Origin: Mycteria americana
Taxonomy: Eukaryota > Chordata > Aves > Ciconiiformes > Ciconiidae
NCBI RefSeq assembly: GCF_035582795.1
Contig: NC_134368.1
Location: forward strand, 44,321,501-44,385,500
DNA: 64,000 nucleotides
Direction: 5' to 3'
Shown here: positions 53,060 through 64,000 of the stretch, in pieces
How the letters are laid out: every line of letters begins with the position of its first letter
Numbering within the stretch: the first letter of the stretch is position 1
Notes under the pieces: generated by a model
What the model saw: the letters and a program-made list of their open reading frames with translations, nothing else
Told to the model about the DNA's origin: nothing
The model's database searches: none
Translations under genes and position numbers: made by a program

Positions 53060-56000
53060 CTGCAAGAAAAAAAATAATTTCTGTGACTATATTTTTTCTT
53101 AATTTTTCTTCTCTTGGTGTGTAACAAGGGCTAGACTGATGTTGTAAGGTTTTGTAAAATATTACAGTGTTTTCATAAGGATTCTAGGCCAAGATTTTTT
53201 TAATTTCACAAACCTTGGGCTTTGGTTGCTTGGGCACCTAGAAACAATCTACCTTTGAAAGGCTGGATCAAACCTCTTTAATACTTCTCAAGTTCAATAC
53301 CAAAAAGCCATGAGCAATTTCTTACAGTTACTGCACATCTTACAATTGGACGATAGCAACATAAAAAAAGTGTCTTAGCAGGAGTAATTTTTGTACAATT
53401 AAACAGTGTTAGAGTTTTGTTTTAAGAGTAAGAGTACAAGAGGAACAGTTTTTCTGAAGGTTGATAAGCGCAAGGATAAAACCAGATTTTTATCTCAGTT
53501 TTGCACGAAAGTGGTATCAGCCTAACCTTGCAGGACAGTGTGAAAGAAGATGGTATCAGTTAGTGTAGAAACTATTCATGCAAACTGTTCCTCAGAATAC
53601 ACTGTCCTGCCCTGTTTATATCCTCCTCTTGCTATTGGGAAGGAACAAAATCTCATAGAATGAGAGTGAGTTGAGAATTCACGGCTCACTTACTGAAGTC
53701 AGCCTGAGGCACTGAAAAGATACACTATTGTTTTTATACATTGGTTTTGTTTTGTTTTGTTTTGTTTTTGACCAAGTGATTGAATGGAGATTAACCCTCT
53801 TAATTTTTCTGGTAGGGCTTGGCACAGTCTGTGTGGTGCCAGTGCTGAATATATGCAAAAGTGTGTAAAAACTTACTTTAATGTCATGAAAGAGTGATTT
53901 CCCATATCTCTCTTTGTACCGCTGTCGTATATTCATCAAGTCAATCTCACTCCTGGCAATGAGAATCCTTGTAACTGTTTTATTGTGAAACCCAAAGTCC
54001 TAAAAAGAAAAGAAGATGAGAGGAAACCTGTCAGTTGGACAATATATGTTTGCCTCTCTGTATATGCTCATATTAATGTTTAATAGATAAACCAGTTAAT
54101 TAGGCTACCTATAAAGATATCCTAGATTTTAAAGGAGTCTAAGCATTCAAAGGTTTTATCCTACAGAGTTTTCACGTGCCCAAATAATAGAATTCATGTT
54201 ACTGAACAACAGAGATTCCCCACATATCAAGCTTTAATCATGCACTGAACCTTTTAAAAAGAAAAACCTGATGAACTTTTGTCAGTGGTCTTAGGTATTC
54301 AGTTTGTAGGTGGCTGTTGTGACTGTCATCGTGGAGTCCATTCAAACTATACTGAAGCCAATAATCTATTTCACAACAATTGCTGCTGAATGCGAATTCA
54401 GTGAGGTTTTTAACCATTGATTTAGAATTTACATAGCTTGTATTCAACTGTGTTTTATTTTAACTGTTTCTAAATAAAGTGTCATATTGTAATCGTGTGG
54501 AGAATGAGGACATCTACTGGCAGTAAAAGTAGTCAAAACAGATTTAGGGTTGGGATGACTGATGACCAATTCAGATTGTTTAAACCTAAATCGTGATTTT
54601 ATCGACTAGCCATTGATATTGAAATCTTGTTCTCACAAAACCAAGTAATGAGATATGTTAAAAAGATGCGTATAGAGAATTTGGTACATGTTTGATGGGT
54701 AGATTAAAGTCTTTCTTATAAAGCATTATGAACTAAATTTCAGGCATTAGAATCCTGGATGTGTTTTATTATATTGTATTATAAATGGACGTATAAAAAG
54801 CTTTTGGTATAATCGGGACATAACTTGGCTGCAAAAACAGGCACTATTTTAAATTCTTGCATTTCTTTTGAGAATTACCTGTGTTCATTAAAATGCTTTG
54901 TGAAAACAGAGTAAAATATTAATTAAAACAAAATACAAATGCTTATTCTGAATCATGAAAAACTTTTTCCTGCATCACATACATCATCTGAATATAATAT
55001 AGAAGAAAACTATCTATGTGATATTTCTTAAAATTAGAAATGAGGTTTTAACTTGAAAGGCAGTCTTGATACAGGACCTTTGAGAAACATCAGTTTTCCT
55101 GATAGCTGGTATTTCTTGGTACTTTTGGCAACCCTTTTTCATGTCATGTGCCAGAATCCTCTTTTGACCACTCAGACAAAATATTGGCTCTTCCTCTCAG
55201 CCCCTGGGATTTTCCTTGGTTCTTTGCTGCCACTGTTCCTGGTTTAGCTGAAACAGGGGACAGCAGTAGTGGCAGTGTCTGGAGGAGGATACTGGGGCCC
55301 TGTTGAAGTGTTGCTGAATAGTTTTGTTCGATGATTCTGGCTTGAATCCTATCTTTGCCATTCCTGCTCTAGGATGATACTTCACATTTTACCCGTGGCT
55401 GGCTTTTATGACCATCTTCTAAAGATTACACTTAAAAGATTAAGCTTAAAAGATTATACTTTATTTTTTATATAGCATAATGCCTTATTATCTTCACTAA
55501 CGAATGAAAAACAGAAGAAAATATCTTCAGTGACCTCTAGTAGGAAGAATTTGTAGGTGTTTCTTTGCATTTACCCACATTTCTTCTTGGCACTCTTTTG
55601 TTTTAGTGTGTTAGCACGTACACACAAAGATAAAGAACCTGCATGTATAGATAGATACCCACAAGAAAATATGACCATTTATTTTTATGTAACACTAATT
55701 TATGATTTAATTTTTAGTGATACTTATTAAATCTGTAGATACAAAAATTGGCTAGTAAGAAAAATGCACATTGAGTTCTGCACAGCAGGGGGAGATACAA
55801 TCCATAGAAAAGAAACATTTTAAATTAAAAAAAAAAAAACTACGAAGTTACCAGACAGATGCTTTTTTAAGGAATCTAAATATTTGACCTTTTACTGTTA
55901 CTGTTAAATCCTAACTGCTGCTTAGGCACTACTGCTTTGAAATTTATGTAGCTACCAACAGTTTTAAAACATGCAATCACACCTTAAAGATTGAACGGAC

Positions 56001-59000
56001 TGATGTGTAAGTACTTGTTTAAGAATAATCAAGAAAACAAAAAAATAGGGAAGCTACTTTTTATGATGGTGAAGAAGAAAGACTACTTACATGAATTGCA
56101 TTATAAAGCCTGTAAGCAAAGTAGGAAGGCTTGTCACGAACACAGAGAACTAGGAGAGAAAAGTTGCAACAGGTAAACATAAGATTATTATAAAATCAGT
56201 TCTATTGGCTTTGGGCTCCTTGAAATATAAAGCTGGGTAGTGCTGTCCATGACTCAGCTTAAAATTAAGCTACCAGTTTTCACAAACGTGACTATGTTTA
56301 TAATTTTAAAAGTCTGGTACTTATTTTGGGTGGGTACTCATTACTGTTGCGTCGAAGAGTTTATTAAATATCAGTGAATATGCTCACGACATCTTTGTAG
56401 AAATATTATTATCCTTATTCTATAAGTGGAAAACAAAGGCACATAAAGCTTGGAACTTGTTTGTATACCACTCAAGTCCTGAAAACTTTGCCAATTGTTT
56501 AATATGTGTAGAATCAGTTGGTAATGCAGTTATTGATCACACAAAATTTGTTATCAAATGAAGAACAGATACTAGTTCTGCTCAGTCAGAATCTAATGCA
56601 GCATATATACATTTTTAGATTTACACAAACATGGAAAAGTAGTTCAAATATTCTCTTCTAATTATCTCTGAAAATTTAATTGCACAATATAAGATAGTAA
56701 AGTGGATAAAAAATATCAGAAAAATAATATTCTTGATGCATCAGAGATACCATACTAGATATTTATTAAGAGATTACTGCTAGTATAAAATAATATTTTT
56801 ACATTACCTATTGCAACCAGTAACTCTTGAAAGTATCCATCATAACATTCGTTAATGGCATCTACTATGTCTTGCCCAGAGATATTTTGGAACTCCTGGA
56901 AAACTTGGGGGGGAAAAAAAATCTTGCTTTATTCTGGTTCATTAATAATTATCATCTTGCCTTTTTTTTTCCTGCTTCCCCCCAGTACTATAATTATTGA
57001 GTTTATTTTTTTTTCCCTATTTATTCTCAGTGTTTCATTACGTTTATATCCCCCAGGTAAGGCAATCTAAATGGGTAGCCTGAAACCTGGCTTCCAGGAC
57101 ATTCTCTCTCTGAGTTCTCTAGTATACAGTATAAAATGAATGCACTCCAAAGCCTCTGCTCCACTGGAAGTTTTAATAAATTCTCTATCTAGCAACCTCT
57201 GTTTACAAAACTTGTAACAATGTCATGTCATTAAGACTACTTTCTTGCTCAGTTTGGCTAAAACTGGCCAGAGATTCACAAATTGTGACAAGAAGCCATG
57301 GCATGACGTGCATACCATGTCAGTATCCAGACATGGACACTCTGGATAATGCAGGTATCCAGACTTACACACAAAAATATACAGAGCATGCTTACTCCTT
57401 TAGGGAAGGAGGAAAATTTTCAACTCACTGCCCACTACAAACCTTACAGAGGGCTACATTACAGGCAGAGCCCTCAAATCTCTGTTACAGAAAGAGAGTG
57501 GAGCATAAGCTGACGTGTTATGTTATGTTAATCCTATCATCACCAGCCTTACAGCAGTCATGATAGAAGAATTAATTTGTTGATCCATGACAGCAAAGTA
57601 GTTCTAAGCTACTGTTAGAAGTTGGCATAAGAAATACAGCTGGCTGCACGGTGATAAACTTGTCAGCAAACAGACTGTTTTCCTACTGCAAAGCAAAAGA
57701 CATCTCAAACTTCTCACCAAACAGATACAACAGGTTTCTTTTCTACAGTGGAAGATCTGGATGATCTCATATAATTTTCTTGCAATCTGTAATTATGTCT
57801 GATTATCTATTTTAAATAAAAACGTCCCATTATGTTTCTGTGTGTATGTTCATTACGAGAGAGTGAACGTGGACCCTGAAGTGCCCCCATCAAAAACTTC
57901 TTTGAAACTTCCATGGAAAAGCTTCAACACAACAATGTGTTTTCACATACAAACATTTGTTGAAAGTACTCGAACTGCCTCTCCCAAGGTGTTTCCACTC
58001 ATAGCAAAAAGTTACTTAGGAAAAATGAAGACAATAGTTAAGAAAAATCTTCCTCATCCTGTTGTGTTATGTGTAAACGCAGTGCAGCCATAGCCTATGC
58101 CTTTCTTTGGTCATGCATTCCTCTGTCTGTTATTAGGCATCCTGATGTCTGTCTGTTCTATCTACAGCTGTCTGTAGTCATCAGGCAAAGTTCAGTTCTG
58201 CATTACTTCCAAAATCCCATTAAACATCAGTGGGAGTCTGAGAGCTCCAACAGTTCACACTTAGGTTTCAGGTTAATATCCTGCTGCACACTGAGCTTCT
58301 TGGTATGTAAACCGTGGTTTTATTAGCAAGTCAGATTTTATCTTTCCACTCTATGTTCAAACAGCTGAACCTCTGGATTACCCATCCATAACTGCTGGTA
58401 ACTCTTGTTGCAGAGAATCATTTGCAGCATGTTTTTGTGTTCGCCTGTTTTCTGCTGACATGCTTCCCATAGGATCTAATATACCAGAAAAAGGAAAAAA
58501 AATGCAAAAGATTTTAAGTAAGTCCTAAATAACTTTGCAAAATTTGTATTTGTTCTTTTTTTTATGTTTGAGAAGTTCACATCTGACTATATTTACCATT
58601 GCATCCTGAGCAGCTGTAGAAGGATCTGCATATCCTTCCATCCTTGTTCCCTGGGGGGGGGGGAAGATAAATTTTCTTCAAAAGTTAAATCCTAAAAGAC
58701 TGTAGGAATATAAAGTTGTCTCTATATGAAGCTACGTTTCATTTCTTGAGATAACACATATGGGCTTTTAGATTGGATCAGCGTATTCAATGGCTGAATT
58801 TGCAACTGTTGAAAATATCTTCAAGTTGTCATGTTATGTCTTCATTTCCTCTAAGTAGAGGAACTCTGGAATGACAAATGGTCTTGTGAGAGGAAAAAAT
58901 AGGGGAAGTGGATAAACCTATCCCATTTTTAGTCCCATTTTAAATAAGCTTTTACCTTACCACTACTATCCTACCGCCATTTCCAGTATTATGGATGTTA

Positions 59001-62000
59001 TATTGCTTACTGTAATATGTAACTATGAGGGGAAAACAAGGGTAAGAGTAACATTTGCCATTCACTGATTATTTCTTATCAATATACATATTACCAGAAG
59101 AATGTTTTCTCAATTTTTTTCTCCCTGCACAAACTGTAGGAGCAAGCACATCAAATAACAGAGGTTTTCCTTGCTTATAATCATTGTCTAAAATTAAGAT
59201 CCAAGACTAGGAAATTGTTTGACAACTTTGATACATAAACCACAGAAGAATACTTCTAATTTTCCCATACATTTAATAGCTTTTCAGTTACACAAATCAA
59301 GCTGATATGCTTTAGTAAACACTCTATGATCTGAATTATATAGTTGTTAGAAAAAGAGAAGAGCACACAACTTCTGGAATTGCTTTTTTAACCATAACCG
59401 TCTTGTAAGGATACAAATCAGGCCTGGTTGCAGAACTCTTAACAATCTCAAGCTGCATGTAATCACTGCCTTAATGATACGTGTTTGAAGCAATTTACTT
59501 TAGTTTAAAATTTATAGTCCTTTTACCCTATATGTGAAAGGGAGGATTAAAATTACGTCTTGGCTGTCAACTTGTAGAATGACTGATTTGTAGGTCTTTC
59601 CTGTTAAAAACGTTAATTTATATTTTAATTAAATTGTAAGAATTTCACATGGTGGAATTCCTAGTAACAAGATAAATTACTTGAAGGAAATTATGCTGGA
59701 ATGACTGCATAAAGTTACATACAAGAGAAAACACAGGGAAAAAAGACAGAGAAGCGAACAATAAAATAAGTTAAATAATACTCTACATGAGTCAAATGCC
59801 CACTTTTCCCAGTAACATTTAACAGTGACTACTCTTGGCATAGTTTTGCTGGAGAATCCCACAATATGTATAATTATTTTTTAAATTGTAGAAAATTATC
59901 ATATTTCAATTAATACCCCAAAAAAGATAATTATAATAAAAATCTGTTTGTCTCGTACTAGAATATTAGTTAGCCTGAATTTGTAACTCTGTTAATTTAT
60001 TTAGGAAGGAGTATAACCTGTAACTTCTAATCTGCCTCAGTGTGGACATGAAAACTGTAAATACCACACTATGGCAATTGAATATTTTGCTCTCCATATG
60101 TGAAGCACATTTACGTCTATCTGTAGCCAGATGTGTGTGTCATCAATCCCAAGATTTAATAGAAATTAAAGCAAAGGCTGTCTGAAGAAAACATTAAAGG
60201 ATGCATTGAAAATGTTGCTATAGAATAATCTGTAAGTTGCATGGTACTAGAACTAGAATGGATATATTTTAATGAAACATCACTGAATTTTAATATAAGA
60301 TTATATCCAAATGGATGATTCAAGTAACAATCTTCAGAAGTATACAGTATAACTGAGTAAAGTCGGAATTTCCTGCAACTTTTCTTTATCTTGAGAAAAA
60401 TAGCAGTTAGACCTTGTTAGCTAAGAAGTTGCTGATTTCAAGCCTCTTTATCAATATCTGTGATTTAAGAAGATAAGGGCTAATAATGTACTCTCAGATA
60501 ATTTATTTTAAATTTATTCCTTTGATGAATAAAACATGTCCCATGGTTTTAATAAAGATGAGAAGTGAGGTTGCTTAACCTGTAGCTCTTCATTTTTAAG
60601 CAAGGAAGAATTTTCATTATTAGGGGGAAAAAACATCCAACATTAGAAAAAAAAAATCCTATTTATAGCTTCTACATTTGAAACATCTGCCCTTTATCTC
60701 TGTACCTCAGTGAAGCCTGCTGCTGTTTCAAATCTTAGTAAGAAACACTTTTTCCCAGACACACATATATAAATATACAGATTTACCTTATGTATGCTGT
60801 TATCTCCTGGCAGTCCTTTTGTCATTATTTGTTACTCTGGTTTACAAAAAATGTTTAAGATAACAAGCACAGTGACTACAATGAGAATGGAAACTCATGA
60901 TCTGACAAGGATGACCAACTTTGTTGCATAAAACTACAAATGGGTAAAACTGCAAAAGTTGGTGTGTAATAGTGACAATTCGTTTGCCTGCATGCAAACA
61001 TACTGTGATTTAGCATATGCAGTAGCACAAAGAACATAATATTTTAAACATAGAACTATTTAATACTTTCTTTCATAGTCAAATGTGGATATATCTCCAT
61101 TTTTACATAATGCCTAGACTGGCTTATGAACCATATATTCTAACAATGGAGAAAACAGAGCTTTAAAAATGAAAATCTCATTTGTACATGCAAGTAGACT
61201 CCTTTTGAGATGAGACAGATTGAGCAGAGGGTCAGCAGTTGAATATCCAGGGACTTACTCAATAAAATAGTCTGTTGACCTTTGCCTCCATCTGAAAGCC
61301 AAAGTCAAAGTCAAAGTAGATGAAGGAATTCAAGTTCTCTTCCTCTTCTGCTTTCCCCCCTCGTTTGTTAAAAGTGTAGACCTATTGAACTGCTTTAACC
61401 ACAGTCACCTTAAAATTTAAGACTTCTCAAATACTATCAAAAGTTATGAATTTTTTAGAAATGTAAGTCATACTACGTGCTTTTACAGTACCTGAGCAAG
61501 GTTCATGAGCGTATCTCTGAAGTGACCTGAAGTCTCAGAGTCGATATCTTGTTGAAGATCATTATTATATTCTGGGTTAAAACAAAAATGTATAATCTAA
61601 ATCACAAATGAACATGCTCTGAATAGTACTAATGAAGATTAGCAAATAAAGGATAAATAAATAGGGTGCAAATACTTGTCCATTTTCTATGGTGATTATT
61701 CCACAGTAACCCTTGCAGGTTCTGCACGGACCTAGCCATGGGGCTGGCAGGTCTGCCTGGGCCCGGCCAGGGGGCTCTCCCCTGCTGGGGGCCTCAGCCA
61801 CTGCCCCAGCTCACCTGTCCACCCACCCATGGGTGCAGCCCCACCACTGCTGCTGCTGTGTGGTGGTGGGATACTTGGAAATGTCCCATCAAGACAGGTG
61901 AGTGGAGTGTCCAGCCTGAGTAAGCACTTTTTGAAGGAAAACAGCTTATGTACTTTTTTTGAATAAAGTGTGCAAAAGTTTCTGAAAATCCCAAAATATG

Positions 62001-62323
62001 GCTGCCAGGTATTTCAAATGTCATAGGCAGCGATACATCTCAAAAATACTATGATGTATTTTCAACTTCAAACATTTTGCTTCAGCCTTTTTTATATAGT
62101 TACGGGAGAGGAGGGGGAAGGGAACCAGTTAGTATTGAGAAGTCATTTTTGTAGTTCAGTTCCTTCATGCATGCTAATACATCCAGAGCACACATAGTAC
62201 AACTGCTACTGTGCACTTGTAAAAAACATTACGCATTAAGTAGGCTTCTTTCATCTGGAAGATCTCCATATTTGATCTTGAGGCTAATATGTCTATTAGA
62301 CATTTTTCTTCTGTGTCTACTCC
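52991..62323 (-). CDS. ANXA10: ANXA10, annexin A10 (3' eight coding exons; 5' part outside window)
   Basis: Exons on -: 62233-62323 (91 bp), 61492-61571 (80), 58597-58650 (54), 58382-58475 (94), 56808-56903 (96), 56091-56149 (59), 53877-53999 (123), 52991-53059 (69 with stop). Sizes and phases follow the standard annexin exon ladder. Together they give 221 residues, annexin repeats II (part) to IV, about two thirds of the usual 324. Landmarks: SETSGHFRDTLMNLAQ, KTGEHKNMLQMILCNKSYQQ, NISGQDIVDAINECYDGY, ARSEIDLMNI, RYGKSLFHDIK and the C-terminus AICAGDAEDY, which is characteristic of ANXA10. Annexins bind acidic membranes through Ca2+, but ANXA10 is known for lost Ca2+ sites, and the GxGT loops here are indeed altered. 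The preceding 114-bp exon is not found up to 64000, so it lies further right. Confidence 0.95.
53743..53770 (+). repeat. (TTTTG)n microsatellite
   Basis: Five TTTTG units, in the 3'-untranslated-side intron of ANXA10. Confidence 0.85.
53877..53999 (-). CDS. ANXA10: ANXA10 exon (123 bp)
   Basis: Acceptor cttttag, donor gtaagt. Encodes DFGFHNKTVTRILIARSE.. to YGKSLFHDIK. Repeat IV; DFGFHN stands where other annexins have GxGT. Confidence 0.95.
54000..56090. other. ANXA10 intron
   Basis: 2.1 kb, AT-rich, no recognised element. The other long ANXA10 introns (56904-58381 and 58651-61491) also show none. Confidence 0.5.
56091..56149 (-). CDS. ANXA10: ANXA10 exon (59 bp)
   Basis: Acceptor ctcctag, donor gtaagt. 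Encodes VLCVRDKPSYFAYRLYNAIH, leading into repeat IV. Confidence 0.94.
56808..56903 (-). CDS. ANXA10: ANXA10 exon (96 bp)
   Basis: Acceptor ccccaag, donor gtaatg. Encodes VFQEFQNISGQDIVDAIN.. to ELLVAI plus one base. End of repeat III. Confidence 0.94.
58382..58475 (-). CDS. ANXA10: ANXA10 exon (94 bp)
   Basis: Acceptor atattag, donor gtaatc. Encodes ILWEACQQKTGEHKNM.. to YQQLWM plus one base. KTGEH replaces the GxGT calcium loop of repeat III. Confidence 0.94.
58597..58650 (-). CDS. ANXA10: ANXA10 exon (54 bp)
   Basis: Acceptor cag after a C-run, donor gtaaat. Encodes GTRMEGYADPSTAAQDAM, the linker into repeat III. Phase 0 both sides. Confidence 0.93.
61492..61571 (-). CDS. ANXA10: ANXA10 exon (80 bp)
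   Basis: Acceptor acccag, donor gtactg. Completes Gln, then YNNDLQQDIDSETSGHF.. to LMNLAQ. Phase 1 in, 0 out. Confidence 0.94.
61700..61915. other. GC-rich patch inside an ANXA10 intron
   Basis: About 200 bp rich in C and G (ccatggggctggcaggtctg, gcccggccagggggctctcc) within AT-rich intron, with abrupt edges. Probably an inserted repeat fragment; the family is not recognised. Confidence 0.4.
62233..62323 (-). CDS. ANXA10: ANXA10 exon (91 bp)
   Basis: Acceptor cacacag, donor gtaatg. Encodes GVDTEEKCLIDILASRS.. to EAYLM plus one base. The loop reads GVDT where Ca2+-binding annexins have GxGT. Confidence 0.92.
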
Positions 62324-64000
62324 CTGTGTGGAAAGAAGTAAATATGGAAAGACATTGTTAGTAGAAACCACAGCTTTTAGAAGAAAGCAATGCTGTACTT
62401 ATCAGAAGTAACAAAAGAATAGCAGTCTCTGCTGGAGCAATGCAGAGTGTACTTTTGCATCATCTACCTGTTTAAATAGAAAATGACTTTAAATTAATAG
62501 TAGAAACCTCTATTTCAAAAATATTCCTACTTAATCTGAATTTCAGCATGTGCATTAACAAGTGGGGAATGAAGCAAGACTAGTGTTGACAGAAACATAA
62601 TGGGAAGAATTTTAGAGCTTTACTAAGAATTTAGGATTTGCTGAAAGAAATCACACGCAAAGATTGAGTATGCATCCCCAGCAAGTGTTCAGGCAATCTG
62701 AAGTAGATATGAGCACAACTCTTATGTCGTGCTTCTATCTTATCTTTTTTTTTTTTTTTTTTAATTGGGAATGTTGCAGTCTGTAATGTCTACCGTAGAA
62801 CTTAGTATTTAAAGGAAACATCATGGCCATATATGCAGTGCTGCAAATCACTGTATTTTCCCACAGGATTTGAACTAACTTTGAATTAAATGAATAAACT
62901 TGAATTGACATAAGATACGCTGCATATGCTGCTTTTGATATGCACATGTGTAGTGTTGGTGAGTATTCTGTATTTGGGATGATGGGAGAACATTACATTG
63001 AGCCTGAGCCTGGAGACACATATGGCCTGTTTTTTACTTTGGCCGTATGAATCCAGATCAAGATAGAATACTATAAAAAAGTTTAACTTTGAACCACATT
63101 TAGAAAAAAAAAACCCTTTGGCAATCTTGTCAATAATTTTAATAAAAGTCATGCTTCCAGTGCTACCAATGATATTTCACGATCCTTTTAATGCCAACAG
63201 TGTTAATTCTTTTTTTTTTTTTTTTTTTTAGGAGATTCTCAACTCAAAATATGTAGGATAGATCACTTTGCTCAGAGTTGTATAGTCTGTGTCTTATTTG
63301 TGACAGTGGACAGTAGGAAATGTTCATGGAAAGAAAAGGAAAACAGTGTTGAGCTCTGATATGCCTTCCCATCTTCCAGGAATTGGCAATTTAGGAATTT
63401 CCTGAGAAGGAATTTGCCAAGGATTATTAATTTCAATAGCCAACAGTGGACCTGTTTTCTAAGAATTTGTTGAAGTCCTTTATGAACTGATTTGTGCTTT
63501 TGGCCTCCACAATGCCCTGCGTGAATGAATTTCACCATTTAATTACATGATCTTTGAAAAAAGATTTTTGTTTGTTTCAAAACTTCAGTTGTTTAAGGAG
63601 TACAGGCTCAGATCCTGAGAAGAAAAGGAAATGTTTTCTTCAAAATGTGCAGTCAGTTCAATTTGAGTGGAGTGATCATTGCTTTGTCACAGAGTAATTT
63701 GTAAGTGTTTATGTAAAGACATGTTCTGCTAAAGAAGTATTGGTCTTTTCAGAGGTGGAGGCTTAGTGCATGGCACTGGTTGTTCAAATTAATTTTGTTC
63801 ATAACATACATAAATGCTTGCAGGATCAGGGCCTTACATTTCCCTGTATAAATATTTCTTCATTTACTGAGTTTACCATGGGTGTTAAATGGGTTGTATT
63901 TGTTACATGACAAGGATATTATTTATGCTTGTTTTAGTATACCAGTGAATAAACTTCATATAGCACTGTATTTCTGATGACCAAGGGTACTACGTAGTAC
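62324..64000. other. ANXA10 intron, partial
   Basis: AT-rich with T-runs at 62745-62762 and 63211-63231. I looked for the expected 114-bp upstream annexin exon on the - strand and did not find it. Confidence 0.5.
63440..63700. repeat. Possible old interspersed repeat
   Basis: 'gtgcttttggcctccacaat', 'gaatttcaccatttaattac' and a following T-rich part match a phrase I recall from many avian introns. Family unknown. Confidence 0.35.

Noticed and set aside
1-64000. tRNA, rRNA, CRISPR arrays, bacterial-type operons
   Set aside because: None is seen. The window is ordinary vertebrate nuclear DNA with introns.

Overview
The window is nuclear DNA from a bird. The evidence is CR1 retrotransposons with 8-bp ATTCTGTG-type 3' ends, two LTRs of the avian ERVL kind, vertebrate introns with GT..AG borders, and exons matching the vertebrate genes DDX60 and ANXA10. 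The species cannot be named from sequence alone.

Layout. (1) About 582-37,646, + strand: the last 27 coding exons of DDX60, an interferon-pathway DExD/H-box RNA helicase of the SKI2 type. They give about 1,228 residues to a TGA stop; the 5' part lies off the left edge. The introns carry a solo LTR (1160-1751), a second LTR (29306-30224), CR1 copies (6738-6893, 10297-11314, 20938-22700, 23903-25114, 36766-36862) and a 0.8-kb inverted repeat (35314-36107). (2) 37,647-41,575: tail-to-tail intergenic space. (3) 41,576-50,697, - strand: a complete eight-exon gene for a 1,008-residue TRIM-family protein with RING, B-box 2 and coiled coil, then a region resembling the GLEBS (RAE1-binding) segment of nucleoporin NUP98, then a 595-residue Ser/Thr-rich tail with scattered FxF/FxFG motifs. 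Its start lies in a CpG island (about 50,090-51,330). (4) 52,991-62,323, - strand: the last eight coding exons of ANXA10; its 5' part lies off the right edge.

How it fits together. DDX60 and ANXA10 are convergent neighbours, as I recall them being in human, and here the TRIM gene sits between them. The TRIM gene is the most unusual item: a likely E3 ubiquitin ligase carrying a nucleoporin-type RAE1-binding element and FG-like motifs, next to an innate-immunity helicase. I do not know of a described TRIM with this architecture. The second notable item is a pair of CR1 copies in opposite orientation on either side of the in-frame DDX60 exon that encodes the helicase motif V region.

Exon borders were set by hand from GT..AG sites, continuous reading phase and family resemblance. 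No alignment or search was run.
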